Shown: positions 1-11,757, numbered from the stretch's first letter. The stretch is DNA of 64,000 nt from Monosiga brevicollis MX1 (GCF_000002865.3 NW_001865082.1:106247-170246), one strand, 5' to 3'. The notes: generated from the letters alone by a model not told the origin. Translations and numbers: made by a program.

Positions 1-1119
1 TGCCCGCCTCCCCCCTCTACCCGCGCTGGCAACGAGCCATGGCCAAAGTAAGCCTTGCATAAGGTGTAAATGCACCGCCGCTTCCTTTCTGGTTCATCCA
101 CACCTCATGACTGGGTTTGGCTGGCTCTAGTATCTGGGTGTTGACGGCTACAAAGCGGCCCATAATTTGGAGCGCTACACCCTCTATGTGATGGGCCCTT
201 CGCGCGGTGCCCCGCCCTCGGCCGATGTGACGGCAGTCGCAGCCGAGAACACCACGGGCATGTACTGGACCACTTCACCCGAGTTTCCCCAAGCAACAAC
301 GCACAACTTGTTCTTGGATGACGCCGAGCGACTGCAAGAGTTGAATCCTGCGGTGAGACCTGTTGATTTCTCTCCTCTCTGTGCCATTAAACCTGAAACC
401 GAATTGCTTTGCTTGTAAAACCATGCGGTGTTTAATCAGGGTCCACGCCCCTCTGCACCCTCCTTGTTGCCTGTACTCACCTGCACTGCTTGCCGGTTCT
501 TTCCTTGTCGTTATAGACGCAAAATTCCAAGACCTACTTGTACAATCCCAACAACACGGTACCTACCGTAGGTGGCAACAACCTGGAGCTGGCGTGCGGT
601 CCCCATGACCAACGCCCAGTGGAAAACCGCTCCGATGTGCTTGTCTTCACCACTGGTCCCATGATTGAGGACACGGCGGTTGTTGGCCGAATTCGGGTTC
701 GCCTCTTTGTTTCGAGCGACCGGGTGGACACGGACTTTACCGTCAAGATCTCCGACGTGTACCCATTGCTCAAGGGTGGCGACTCAATCTTGATTGGCGA
801 CTCGATTCAGCGCATGCGCTGGCGTAATGGTCCCGAACAAAACGCCGCACCCATGGAAGCCGGTGAGATTTACGAGATCACCATTGATCTGTGGCCCACG
901 GCCTACATCTTTGCCAAGGGCCACCGTTTGCGCTTGGTAGTCTCGAGCAGCAACTACCCGCGTTTCAGCGCCAACCCCAACAACGGGCTGCCTCTCGACC
1001 AAAGTGGCCCGATTCTGGCAGCCAATAACACCATTTACTTTGGCGGAGACACGCCGTCGGCGGTAGAGCTGCCCGTCGTGAGCGCCGAGCAGATTCCGCG
1101 TAACGTGCCCATCCCCTGA
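1..1119 (+). CDS. CocE/NonD-family hydrolase, C-terminal part (gene runs in from the left)
   Basis: The 3' end of a serine hydrolase of the CocE/NonD (X-Pro dipeptidyl-peptidase/cocaine-esterase) family. Three exons can be joined with phase-0 introns: 1-47, 131-352 and 517-1119; each junction has a GT donor (gtaagc, gtgaga) and an AG acceptor. The last exon encodes the jelly-roll C-terminal domain typical of the family: a short beta-rich stretch around VGRIRVRLFVSSDRVDTDF, then FAKGHRLRLVVSSSNYPRF and a tail with TIYFGG near the end. The catalytic alpha/beta-hydrolase half lies outside the window, so the active-site serine cannot be checked. Family assignment is from motif recognition. The substrate is unknown. 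The stop codon TGA lies at 1117-1119, and the next gene converges from the other strand about 250 bases away. Confidence 0.8.
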
Positions 1120-1366
1120 GCCCAAACGCCTCTTTTTGTAACATCAAAGGCTTGGCTTGCTACCCGCCACATTGGATACCATGAACTAGCGTGGTTGCAT
1201 AGAGTCAATTGACCAACTCACGTTTCGGTCGCAAACATTCCCTGCACACCATTCAGTTGACACACACAATCTGAATTCTTCTGCTCCGCATGCAAAAACA
1301 AAAGCAAGAACAACAAAACACCTCGAAAGACTGGTTCTGATAAAATTCCTTGGCATACAGGCTTCA

Positions 1367-4300
1367 TTACAGCACGAGAGTTTCTCGCGAATAGACGGGC
1401 ACCCGTTGAGGCATGTTGCGCGTTTGCTTGGGGTTTTTATTAGCGTTCTGGAGAGCCCGGAGCACTCCCAGCAAAGGCGCAGCGGCCTGGGCAATCGCCA
1501 GATGCGCGTTGATGGCCCGTTGCATCGACTCCAGAAGCGCAGCCCTTCAAAGTCAAACGCACCACAAGCACTTGTGAGTGGAATACCAAAACATTACCAA
1601 AGCAAATAAACATGCTTTTGTTTCGTTGGCAACAGCCACAGACAAGTGAGTCACCGGCTGCAACACAACATGTGGGTAATCAACTCACCCTTCGGGAGAA
1701 GTGACAAGGCGCAGCGCCAAAGCATCCACGAGCGTCGTGGCAATGACAATCAGCGCCGGAACGGCAGGTGGGCGCTCCACAAACAAGGCATCACTCGATT
1801 GCAGCAGAAGCAACTGCAAGAGTGTAAGCAGGCGCTTCAACAACGCCTACGATGATCATGGTCGTCGGCAGATGGCACGTGGTAAATCAGAATCAGTACG
1901 CCCAGCACAAATTCAGCGGGCACCAGCTGCGTACCTCCAGTTTGTCTGCACTTATCCGCCGCGCAGCACGACCGAGTTGCAACTCGTCCACCTTGAGTAA
2001 TGAGAGCTGTCACGTGCGATTGGAATGAAAAGATGAGACGGTACCAAGCCCCATGCGTAGGAGAGAGGAAAAAAAAAAACAAAAAAACAAAAAAACAAAA
2101 AAAAAAAAAAAAAAAAAAAAAACTCACCTCAGCCAGGACAGTCATGACCAGGCTTTCGGAAGCATCGTTTGCTTCGCTGTTGCATACGGCAACCAGGTCG
2201 GCTACAGCTCTGTCGCATTGTGAACAAATTTAAAGAAGCCAATCGAAGCATCAGCGCGCAGACGGTAAACGTCATCCAATGCGACCGTCACAAACAGGGC
2301 GCAGCTGGCAGACGACGTACGTGAGGAGATCTTCTTCTGTGATGACGCCCAGGGTTCGGAGAGCAAATGGTAGGGTAAACTTGTGCTGGGCCACCAGCAC
2401 AGGTAGCAAGCCCGGTACGTCCCTGAAGGAATTGAGAAGGGTCAGCACATCTCACGTTGCCATGCAGGTTGTGTCGGCAGGCGTAGGGGCGATGACTGAC
2501 CAGCCATTGATGGGGGCGTGGGTCAGGCAGACGCGAACCACCTCCTCAGTGAGGTGACGCTGGTCTCGAACGAGTTGACGAAGCAAACGCGCAACTTGAT
2601 CCGCCGACGGCTGCGTCAAACTGACCCACTGTCGGCAGGCCTCGGCAAAAGCCTCGTCGGTCATGGACTGTAGATAAACGAGAAGGCAGAGAATGAGATT
2701 CCCAAGACACACACAAATCAATGGCTCAACAAAACCGATTTGGCGACAGCATTCGAGGGGATGCGTTAAGCCACTCTTCGCACAGCACGACCCAACCCGA
2801 CCCGGCACTCAAGACACCAAGGATGGGCATACCGCTTGTTGCTGCAGGAGCGACTGCAGCTGCGATTCAGCGGTATCGGCATTGGTCGGCTCTTGCACGA
2901 CAGGGGTTGCCACGTTGCCGGTGGTCAGCAAAGTGGCGAGGGTCACCTCCCGACGATCCTCATCGGTCAGGGGCATGGCATACACTGCGTAGCCAGAGTG
3001 ACGATCAAAGGCAGGCCCGCGAATGTGAGATCGCGCAGCAAACAAGAAGCTGAGGATTTGCTTGATGAGGACATTAACGCACTGTGCTGGGAAGTGACAA
3101 CCACGAGCGCCTCCTCTGAGCTGGCAAAGGCCAGCGGGTGCTGTTTCTTGCTGGGGACCGTAAGGGCTTGTTGAGTGTTCTGTGCACACAACAAGAAGCA
3201 AGGGCTCGCATGAGCATGGCTAAAAGCAGATGCTAGGCTTGCCGCTGGCTGTGTCGGCGAGCAAGGCACACGTACGATGATGCGATTGAACTTGGTGGCA
3301 ATGGTGAGAACATCATAGTGAGTTGATTTGCGTTGTTGCAAGCACAAGTAAATGCGGCCCGGGCCGGCACACATGGTGACACCACGCTCAGTGGGCAGCT
3401 GTTAACGTCGGTTCGGTCGGGTATGAGAGGATGTATAGAATGCTCGAATCCAACCAGACCATGGCAAAGGCCGCAGATGGGCATTGTACCTCGTAGATGT
3501 CGGGCAGGCTCAGGGGCATCTGTCGAAATGAAGCGCCGTGGCGACGATAGTCGTCCAGGCACAGCAAAGTGGCGTTTGTGCGAGCATCTACGACTACGGT
3601 GGCGTGTACGCGGTGAGTGCGTGACATTCGGTACGAGTCACCAAAGCCTGCTGAGAGGAAAATCGCAATGCAGGCGCTCGTACCAAGCAGATAGAGGCTG
3701 TGACCCCATGCACACACGTCCCGAACGACCGCATCCTGGGCCAGTCTGCATCACAAGAGTTGAATGCCATCAGAGCACGATGAAGGGGAGAGAGTGATGG
3801 GGGGAGGGCATGATAGAGAGAGAAAGACTGACTTGGGCAGATCCAAGATGGTGGGATTCTCGAATTGATCCACACAATGGCAAGTGACTTGGCTCGCCTA
3901 GAGCAGAGAAGGAAGCGGGAAACGGAAAGGAGAGACAGAAAGGGAGGTCGAGGGCAGGTGAGCAGGCGGCACTGGGACAGGCGCTGGGTATGTGAGGCTG
4001 AGTGTGGGCCAGTGTTTTACCGAGTTCAGGGTGACGAGGGCAAGGGCAGGGATCAGGGTGGTGAGGACTGGGGCGCCATCCAGTGGGGAAATGCCCAATG
4101 AGGCAACCTGAGCAGTCTCAAGGTCCACGTGGAAGAAATGCACGCCGTCCTAGAAATGTGCCAAGGGCCAGAAGGGGGGGCTTTGAGGAAGAGAGGAGAA
4201 TACATCTGTGGTGGCAGGTAGGCTTGCGCAGCTTTTTCTGGAAATTTTCCTCAGAACTCAGCCTCCGATGCTTGCACATGTTTGGAGGCGGGGCAATTAT

Positions 4301-5007
4301 TGCCCCACGAACGAACACACCTTGAGGATGCAAGCAAAGATGCCCTTGGCTTCATCGACAATGACCAGGTCCAAGGGGGCAGAAGGGAGCATGGCAGCCG
4401 CAGTCGGCGTGGCGCCCAGATTGCTGCTAAAGGGCTTGATGACAACCGTCTAGGTGGTGGCGTTGCAAGCAAAGGTAAACGCACTGATGACAACAGGAAA
4501 AAGGGGGTGACAGGCGGCAGGTACATACGACATCAGTGGTGTAGACGACGATGGACTGCATGATGAGTTCCTTGGTGGGCAGGTCTTGGGGGTTGGGAGG
4601 CAGGAAGAAGACGGCATGGGAGGCGTCGGCGGGCAATTTGACATTGCCAGCGCTCTCACGAGTGTCGGCCTGCAAGAACAGTGGGCAGGGGAAAATTTGA
4701 GGGGGTAGAACAGCAGCTGGGCGTGGTGGAGGGTACTTGGTCTGAGCTGCAAGGATGGGACGCATAGCCCAACCTCGTAGATCCATAGATTGTGGTCGGC
4801 GGCCAAACCCGCTACAAGGGTCTGGGAGAGTTGGGCGCGCAAGAAGCGCTGTGCCTTGCCTAAGACCATTCGCGCCGTAAATAGTTGATGAGGCATTGGT
4901 TCACAAGGAAAGGAGATTCATGGGTATGTGCGAGACGATGGCCATGGAAGGAGAAAGGAGAAAGGAGAAAGAAGGAGAGGGAGAAAGGAGAAAGGAGGAG
5001 GAGGAGA

Positions 5008-5042
<35 letters not shown>

Positions 5043-5351
5043 AAGCAGGCAGGAGAAGCAGGCACGAAGAAAGCAAGCAAGCGGAGAAGAAGTGATGACA
5101 GCGCCAGAAAAAAAAAAAAAAAGATGCATTCCAGAGTGCCAATAGGAGGCGGGAGGAAGAAGAAGTAGAGGAAGAAAGAAGGAAAAGGGAGGCAAATCGA
5201 GCAGAGGAGGAGGAGGAGGAGGGAAGGAGGCGGCGGGGAAGGAGGGAGGAGGGAGGAGGAGGGAGGAAGGAGGAGGGGAAGGGGGAGGAAGGAGGCGGCG
5301 GGGGACGGGAGACGTACCGGTGAGCGCGGCCACCTCGTGCCATGCGGCCAT
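1367..5351 (-). CDS. NOL11: NOL11-like nucleolar protein (small-subunit processome)
   Basis: Multi-exon gene read on the minus strand. In animals NOL11 is a U3 processome component needed for rRNA transcription and early 18S processing. Exons recognised include 5318-5351 (MAAWHEVAALTG), 4774-4859 (ending LAADHNLWIYE), about 4580-4672, 4323-4449, 4010-4145, 3388-3717, 2895-2995, 2460-2670, 1921-1993, 1695-1853 and the last exon ending at 1367. The resemblance to animal NOL11 is spread along the protein: a propeller-like N-terminal half with VCAWGHSLYLLGTSA at the position of the human LWYYGEHLFMLHG, a helical C-terminal region, and the terminal YSRETLVL, matching human YSIEVLELF. The N-terminus is probably incomplete: the frame stays open upstream of 5351 and human NOL11 has about 60 more residues there, so a further 5' exon between 5352 and about 5560 is likely. 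Remote homology, so not certain. Confidence 0.6.
2069..2121 (+). repeat. A-rich tract in NOL11 intron
   Basis: Interrupted A run (A9-C-A6-C-A6-C-A20 pattern) on the plus strand, that is a T tract on the coding strand of the NOL11-like gene, placed inside an intron near a 3' splice site. Confidence 0.85.
4940..5310 (+). repeat. Long purine tract (GGAGAA/GGAGGA/GAGCAG) in first visible NOL11 intron
   Basis: Nearly 370 bases of almost pure purine on the plus strand with short tandem units (GGAGAAA, GAGCAG, GGAGGA). On the coding strand it is a polypyrimidine tract between the exon ending at 5318 and the exon starting at 4859. The long proline-, serine- and leucine-rich minus-strand open frames here are artefacts of this composition. 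Confidence 0.85.
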
Positions 5352-5624
5352 GATGCTGACTTTCTGTGTTTCAAAAATAGAGGCGGTGAGTTGAAATTGT
5401 GAGTCTGCTCGAGGTCCAGGGGGAACTGGGAGATTGTTGGTGTGACAACTTTAAAAGCGGGGCGACTTTGGCGTAGAGATGGAAAGCAGAGGAAGAGGTA
5501 CATCGGATGTATCATATGAGAGTTCGAGGAGAAGAGGAAGAGTCGCTGACTCGATTGAATGCTCTACGTCAACTCGGGACAGTACGAGCAACTTATAATA
5601 CTAATGTGCATCGGGATCGCACAG

Positions 5625-5715
5625 ACACAGACACAGACCCCGAAGACCAACACAGATACAGACACAGATGCAGACACAGACACAGAGACAGACACACAGA
5701 CATAGAGACACAGTC
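5625..5715 (+). repeat. Degenerate (CACAGA)n repeat between NOL11 and RO60
   Basis: Tandem CACAGA/CAGACA hexamers with substitutions in the 430-base space upstream of the NOL11-like gene and downstream of the Ro60 stop. Nothing else is recognisable in that space apart from the expected 5' end of the NOL11-like gene. Confidence 0.8.
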
Positions 5716-5780
5716 ACACCACTTGTCCATCCCTCGCCCACGGACGCCCACGAACACCACAACGCAGACGGCTCATTCTT

Positions 5781-7376
5781 TTAGATGAGGCGGTCGGCGA
5801 TGAAGTCGGCCATGATTTGAGGAGCGGCGCTGTCAAAGCCAACAAAGTCTAGCATGTTGGGGTCGGCGGGGTCGGCAATGCTAAAGTTGGTGCTGCTCAT
5901 GCCGGCGACGACCAGCTTGCTGTTGGGGATGCCGCTGTGCTGGCGGTAGCGGCGCATGGCAGCGGCGGGTTGCTCGTTAAAGTAGGTCTCGTTGTCGGTG
6001 TAGACAATAAAGGCATCAACGGGCAGGCCCAGGGCTTCGGCATTGCGGATGGGCAGGGAGCAGTCGGTGGCACCCATGCGAATGGCCTCAATCTTATTAA
6101 TGACCTCTTCGAGTGTGTCCTTGCGGCGGAGATGGATGGGGACGAGCTCGTCGCTAAAGCCAACAACTCGGGCAGCCTTCTCGGTGCGGAGGGTGAGCAT
6201 GCACATGACCGCAGAGGCCTCACGTGGAGTCAGGTCCGAGCCGCCACAGTTGCCCCAGGTCATGCTGCCCGAGACGTCGAGCGCGATGAGAATCCTCTTG
6301 CCCGTGGGTTCCACCGTGTGGAAGGACAGGTAAAAGGCTTTCTCAAGGGCGTCCACAAGAGCGGGCACAGGCTCCCACGTCTGCCCGCCTCGCAAGCCCC
6401 GGCCAGAGCTGTAGACCTTGCGTGCTGAGAGCACGGCTAAGGGGTGGACGCGGCCCTTTCGCAGGACTTCCTCGCTGGTAATGAGCTGAACCATGGCCTC
6501 GAGGTTGTGGGCCTCTTCAAAGAGGCCGAGGCGCGTCATCTTGTTCAGGTTGCGGATGGCAGCCGTGATGGGCATGTTGGGCAGCAGCTTTTGCCAAATC
6601 TGGGGCAGCTTGAGCAAGTCGGTGGAGAGGTGCTCACGGGCCAGCTTGTGGCGAGGGATCAGCTCCAAGACCTCATCAAGGGTATCCTCCGTAGCCTTGG
6701 TGGTGGTCTCCACTGCTCGAAGAAAAGCGAGCACGGGCTCGACTTCAGCCAAATCACTGGGGCGGAGGTTGCCCAGGAGCTCGTCCACGCCGGTCATGCC
6801 GTGCGTGATGTAGCGGAAGATGAGCTGCTGGCTGCTGTCGCGAGTGCGGGGGTGGACGAGGCGGAGGAGATCGCGGTGGGTCCAGGACTCGCGGTTGCGG
6901 TACTTGGTGACGGTGAAGGCCAGGCGATCTGCGGGCTTGCTGGTGTACCAGCGTGCAATAGCGGCGCGCGCAACGCGGCCCCAGCCCTTGGACTGGCCCA
7001 GAGACGTCATAAAGCCGACAAACATGAAGAGGTGGGTGGGAATGCGGCAAACCTCAGGCAGCATGGTGTAGGCCGCCTTGACCACGGCCAGGTCAGTGCT
7101 GCGGCATGCCATGGCCAGCGCAAACATGGTCGGGGTCTGGCGGGGTGCACGGCCACCCAAGGAAACCGCCTTGATCGCCTCCAGGGCCTCAAGGCCACGG
7201 CCGTCGTTGAACAGACGCAGCAGGCACCCGGCGTTCTCCACCGTCAGTTGACTCTCTGAAGCGTAGAAAGTGCCACCCTCGGTGCCAAGCATCAGGAAGC
7301 GGTGCAGGCGACCGAGGTCGTCGATTTCGTACGACGCGCCACCGGCGCTGTTGACTGTGGTGGGCATCGAGCTCAT
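5781..7376 (-). CDS. RO60: 60-kDa SS-A/Ro ribonucleoprotein (Ro60), TROVE plus VWA domains
   Basis: A single uninterrupted 531-residue reading frame, close to the length of animal Ro60 (538). The first ~350 residues form the HEAT-like ring of the TROVE domain, which in the family binds misfolded small RNAs in its central hole and Y RNAs on its outer surface; typical stretches are LMLGTEGGTFYASE near the start and the LLPNMPITAAIRNLNKMTRLGL region. The C-terminal ~170 residues form a von Willebrand A domain with an intact metal-site motif DVSGSM and the later TDNETY segment. No intron is visible, unlike almost every neighbour. The ATG at 7374-7376 is the natural start (MSSMPTTVNSAGG). It diverges from the JmjC gene across a 580-base region. 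No Y RNA gene could be recognised nearby. Confidence 0.96.
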   Translation of the reverse strand: MSSMPTTVNSAGGASYEIDDLGRLHRFLMLGTEGGTFYASESQLTVENAGCLLRLFNDGRGLEALEAIKAVSLGGRAPRQTPTMFALAMACRSTDLAVVKAAYTMLPEVCRIPTHLFMFVGFMTSLGQSKGWGRVARAAIARWYTSKPADRLAFTVTKYRNRESWTHRDLLRLVHPRTRDSSQQLIFRYITHGMTGVDELLGNLRPSDLAEVEPVLAFLRAVETTTKATEDTLDEVLELIPRHKLAREHLSTDLLKLPQIWQKLLPNMPITAAIRNLNKMTRLGLFEEAHNLEAMVQLITSEEVLRKGRVHPLAVLSARKVYSSGRGLRGGQTWEPVPALVDALEKAFYLSFHTVEPTGKRILIALDVSGSMTWGNCGGSDLTPREASAVMCMLTLRTEKAARVVGFSDELVPIHLRRKDTLEEVINKIEAIRMGATDCSLPIRNAEALGLPVDAFIVYTDNETYFNEQPAAAMRRYRQHSGIPNSKLVVAGMSSTNFSIADPADPNMLDFVGFDSAAPQIMADFIADRLI

Positions 7377-7559
7377 GGTTGCGATACTCTTGATACTTTC
7401 TCAATCGTAGAGCTTAAAGTACTTCTCAAACAACGCTCGCTCCGCGTCCGGACCAAACAAGACCACCTTGCCAGTCAAGTCAAGTGAAGCCTCTACGAGC
7501 AATGTCGAGAAGAAAATGCCTGTCCGTCCCCGCTGCCTTTCACTTGAACACCAGCGCGC

Positions 7560-7623
<64 letters not shown>

Positions 7624-7955
7624 ATGCTCGTATCAGGCTGCTAAAGATAGGAGATGAGACGTTGATCAACGTTGTTGCTTTGCCTTGGGCTTTGAGCCAA
7701 AGTGCATAAAAGTCTACATCAAGTAACACTTATAACATTAACAAAACAACAACTTCTCGTATGTATACTACGAAAAATCAAATGTCAGCCCGTGTTACAT
7801 CTGTGTGCTAAATTTAGACGGGGACCAATTCTGGCAAGAGAGCGAGAGAGAGGCGAGAGCACAGTGACCCGGAGGGGGAGGGGGAGGGGCACGACCGCTG
7901 ACAGGACGGGGAGGACAGGGAGGGAGACGCAGTGGGCTTTGTGATTGTCGAGGCC
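7377..7955. promoter_or_regulatory. Divergent intergenic region between RO60 and the JmjC gene, with a (TG)n microsatellite
   Basis: Both genes start outward from this 579-base stretch, so it must hold both promoters. It contains a (TG)n/(CA)n microsatellite at about 7562-7622. No TATA-like element is convincing. The rest is unremarkable except for short GA- and GGGGGA-rich runs at 7838-7925 just before the JmjC start. Confidence 0.6.
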
Positions 7956-9579
7956 ATGAGGGCTGGGGTTGGTGTTTGCGGGTTGTGGGTGGTGGCGCTG
8001 GGGGTGCTGGGGGTATGGGGTAGTGGTGTTGGAGCGTGGGGATCAGATGACGAGTTGTTGCCGTGGGATGCCGCTGCTGAGCGGGAGCATGCAGGCTGTG
8101 CCCTTGTGTTTGGGCCCGCGGCGAGTGCCTTGGGGGCGAGCCTGCGACCCTGGCTGACGGAACAGGTCCCACAGCAAGGCCTCGTCGTGGCTTATGATCT
8201 CATGCAAGATAGCGACGCCCTCGTGTACCCGCCGCGGCCCCGTGCTCAGTCTTGCCTTGGCGCACCTCCCAGCCGCCCTCCCCCCGTCGCTTTTCCGCAC
8301 GCGCTGAACGCCGCCGCCCTGCCGCAGTTCCTGGAGCTGGTCAACGCGGCATGCGGCACGTTTTTGGCCCCAGATGGTGGGCTCACGGCGCTAGGTCGGG
8401 CCGTAAAGGATCAGCAAGCTCGCCTCTTCTATCCAGCCCGGCATGCAGAGGCGTGTCCGGAGCTCGATGCCGCCAGCCTCGACTCTGCTCGCTTTTGGCG
8501 CGACTATATCCTGCCGGCCCGCCCTGTCATTCTTCGCGGTCAGTCTTGTGCTTCACTGTGGTGCCAAGTGACGTTGTGCGTCGATCTGTTGCCCTTGTCG
8601 GCGTAACATCATGATCACTGCGCTTCTTTTCGTTGTTGCAGGTCTTCTGGCAGATAGTGTCGCCATGACCAAGTGGAGCAATGAATACCTGCGTCAAACC
8701 TTTGGCACGCAGGCCGTGCACGTCAAGTTTGCACCCTTGGGCCAGTTTGAGGGCATTGAAGATGCTGGCCTCTGGAACGCGCGTCCAGAGCGCATCCCCG
8801 CGGCGGTGCGCGCACAACTAGCCCACCCCGAGCTTGTGGTGGTGCGCCCAGCCCATCGTGACATGGCCCTGCGCCATTTTCTGGATTTTGTTGAGACGGC
8901 TCGCGTGGTCAATCGCACGGCCACGGCCTACCTCGAGTACACGGAAATGGCCGCCCACTTTCCCGCGCTCTTGCCCGATCTGCCCCCCCTGCCCATCACC
9001 GCCGAGCTTCCGCTACGCCATCAAAACCTTTGGCTCAGTGATGGCCATACCCGCGGCAAGATGCACTTTGATCCCTTTGAGAACATCCTGGCCATGGTGT
9101 CGGGGCAGAAACGCCTATTTCTGTACGCTCCGACCAACAACTCGCTTCTAGGCGAGGGGCATATCCCCGAGGCCGAGCTCACCTATTACCCACACCTCGA
9201 CGAATTTCGCCGTCATCGCTTACAAGAAGCTACGGCCATGGTCATGGCTGCCGTTGATATCGAGGCGCCCGACTTTGCCGACCGCCACCCGCTTCTGGTT
9301 CAGGTGCCCTATCTCGATTGCACCATCCAGCCGGGCGACGCCCTCTTCATGCCCGCCTTTTGGTGGCACGAGGTCCAGTCCCAGCCCGACGCCGACGAGC
9401 ACCGCAACCTGGCCGTCAACTACTGGTATGAGCCCGTGTGGACTCGCGAATTTCCCTGCCCCACCTGCGATCGTGTCTACAACCGCCACATCTACGGCGA
9501 TGCCCTCCTGCGCCACCAAGCCCAAGACCAACCACATACCCCACCCGCGCCCTCGTATAGCCACCATCAGCCCCATTAG
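7956..9579 (+). CDS. Secretory-pathway JmjC/cupin-8 oxygenase
   Basis: Two exons, 7956-8538 and 8642-9579, joined at a clean gtcagt..ttgcag intron, give about 506 residues. The N-terminus (MRAGVGVCGLWVVALGV..) is a strong signal peptide, so the protein probably acts in the ER lumen or outside the cell. The JmjC domain begins near RPVILRG, a lead-in typical of small JmjC hydroxylases. Iron ligands are visible as HFDPFEN (His and Asp) and WWHEVQS (distal His), with SGQKRLFLYAP between them supplying a basic residue near the 2-oxoglutarate pocket. The animal relative with the most similar layout is JMJD8 (ER-lumenal); TYW5/JMJD7/HSPBAP1-type proteins share the fold. The substrate is unknown. The C-terminus after the domain contains a CPTCDR pair of cysteines and a low-complexity His/Pro tail. 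Confidence 0.88.
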
Positions 9580-10261
9580 CTCATCTTATTCTATCAGCTC
9601 CTTTCACACAGCCCTCTGAAAGCTCCACCGTCACCGCGCCCGCCCTTTCTCGCTGCCGCCTCGGGTCCGGCGCGAGCCGCAGCTCACGCTGTGGTGATGA
9701 TGAACCAGATCTCAAACACGTACATTTTCCTTATCCAGACCAACAGTAAATCAAATAACTGTAACATTACATAATGCATAAAATACTGTTGATCTCATCT
9801 ATACGCCGCGAAAAGTCGCAAAACGTCTGCAAAAGCTAAAGAACTAACAACAGTAACGCTTCGTTCACCTGCAATAAGTCTGAATTTAAAATAGAAAACT
9901 TGAAAATTCAAATTTTTCAATTTTCAAAATCAACGCTCGTGAGCGCGCGGTTGCGGGTGCATCACTCACTGGCAGCTCCCCGGTGGTGCCTGTGGCTCGG
10001 CTCGGCTCGAACGACACTGCCCTGGATCGGCCGGTGATCTGATCGCTCTGGGCCTGGATGCTGGCAGAGCCTGGCGAGGGCCTGTGTGTGTTTTTGTGTG
10101 TGTGTTTGTGGATGTGAGGGTGGGGGAAGGAGGCGGGCCAGGGACAACATTGCGGGTGGGCGACCTGACATCTCGAATGTTTGCTGTGTTCGCTCGCGTA
10201 GCTCGTAGTCGTCCCGAGCGTCGGCAGGGCTGGTTTGCAGGCGGCAAGCAGCACCAGTGCC
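9580..10261. other. Intergenic region with an AT-rich island and a short inverted repeat
   Basis: No open frame is convincing here. Bases 9700-9950 are markedly AT-rich compared with the surroundings. A perfect 9-base inverted repeat (TTGAAAATT at 9900-9908, AATTTTCAA at 9919-9927) could form a hairpin with a 10-base loop. A GT-rich stretch follows at 10085-10115. The region must contain the 3' end of the JmjC gene and the promoter of the exonuclease-like gene. Confidence 0.55.
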
Positions 10262-11723
10262 ATGTCCGACTTTGAAGCCATTGATGTGGCTTTCTCTCGC
10301 ACCGGTGGTGCCACCACCCGCGTTTCCATCGTGCCCCTGTCCGATCGGTGGGTCGAACATGTCTCCCATGCACACTCCTTTGCGCTCGCGCGCAGACGGT
10401 AATGATCCTTTGTCGATTCAACAACGCCCGTGTTTGCACTCGATAGTGGACTTGTGGATCTGGCTGTGGCCGCTCTGATGGAACATCAAATTCTTGGTTT
10501 GGCCGTGTTTTCCACGCCTCGGCTGCGGGTATGACCTCCCCGCCTTCCTTCATAACTTGTTCATGCCCGAGGCGCCCTGCAAACGCCTTTATGGTCCTTT
10601 CTACATGACTGCCAGCCCTTCTCATCCTGGCCTCCGCTCCGCTGCAGGCCCAAGACTACAGCCCGATTGCCGTCATGGCCATTTCCTCGGGCGTCGACAC
10701 CTTTCTCTTCACCGTATCTGGTTTGTAGATCGACACCTTTCCTGGCAGGCTAGCAACTCTTTGGCAATGGATCCGCCGAAGCGATCTTGGCTTGCACCAG
10801 TCTGACTCTTCCATCCGCCTCTCCCCTCAATGTAGTGTCTGGAACTCTGCCTAGCGCACTGCAGCTGCTGCTGACTCACCAGGATTACACTTTTGTGCGC
10901 ACTTGTTCTTGCCATTCTTGCCACGCTCCCAGGCAGCTCACACGACCCCCCAAACCTTTTACCCTGCCTTTTGAACTTGCACTTGTAGGTTGGCTTTGAC
11001 GTCCGACGTGAAGACATTGCCAAAATTTACATTGACTACGGTCAGGCCTGGTGCCCCTCAAACCTGTGACTGCACCGCACCAGCTCTGACACCTCCACAA
11101 ATTGCCTTAATTTTTGCCCCGTGCACAGGCGTGGCAGTTGAGCCTATCCACGATCTCCGTGATATCTTAGCTCCAGAGACTGGTATGCTCTTCTTGCGGC
11201 GGATCCGGCCCATGGGATCAAAGCGACCGGAGGCCACGGGCTGCGACCGACGCCCCTGCTTATTGGTATTCTGTTGTGGGGTTAGGCTCAGCGTCTGTTT
11301 TCGAGGCCTTTCAACGCGAGTTCCCGGGCGGCACGTTTCGCTATCAGCGCGATGTCAAGTCCAGCGACTGGTGGCGTCGCGATCTTGATGAAGCGCAAAT
11401 CTCGCTGGCCGCCTTTGACGCCTGGGCCATCCGCTACTTTTGGCTCATCGTGGCCCAGCCAAAGGGCTACCCCGTCCAAGCACGCACCCAGGTTTGCCTC
11501 TCGAACGATTTCTTCATGTGTGCTTCTGGATGGCCAATGACCCTCATGCGCGGTTGTTTACTCGGTTGTTTACTCTGATTCACTCGGTCAAAGGGCATCG
11601 AGGTATCGGAAATTACTCAAGGCATTGTTCGCGAAACCTTTCCCGGCCAGCGCCAGCCCTACCGTCGGTGCGTTGACTTTGCTCGACCCTTACGGCAGAT
11701 CTTGCGTTTGCTCTTGCTGGTCG

Positions 11724-11757
<34 letters not shown>

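Noticed and set aside
5625-5715. Regularly spaced repeats considered as a CRISPR-like or satellite array
   Set aside because: Units are 6-base degenerate hexamers without spacers; an ordinary microsatellite in a eukaryotic genome.
6444-7259. Long plus-strand open frame (271 codons) opposite Ro60
   Set aside because: It is the antisense shadow of the conserved Ro60 coding sequence, with His/Gln/Gly-rich composition and no domain.
7377-7955. Y RNA gene expected near Ro60
   Set aside because: No stem with the conserved Ro-binding bulge or Pol III signals could be identified by eye.
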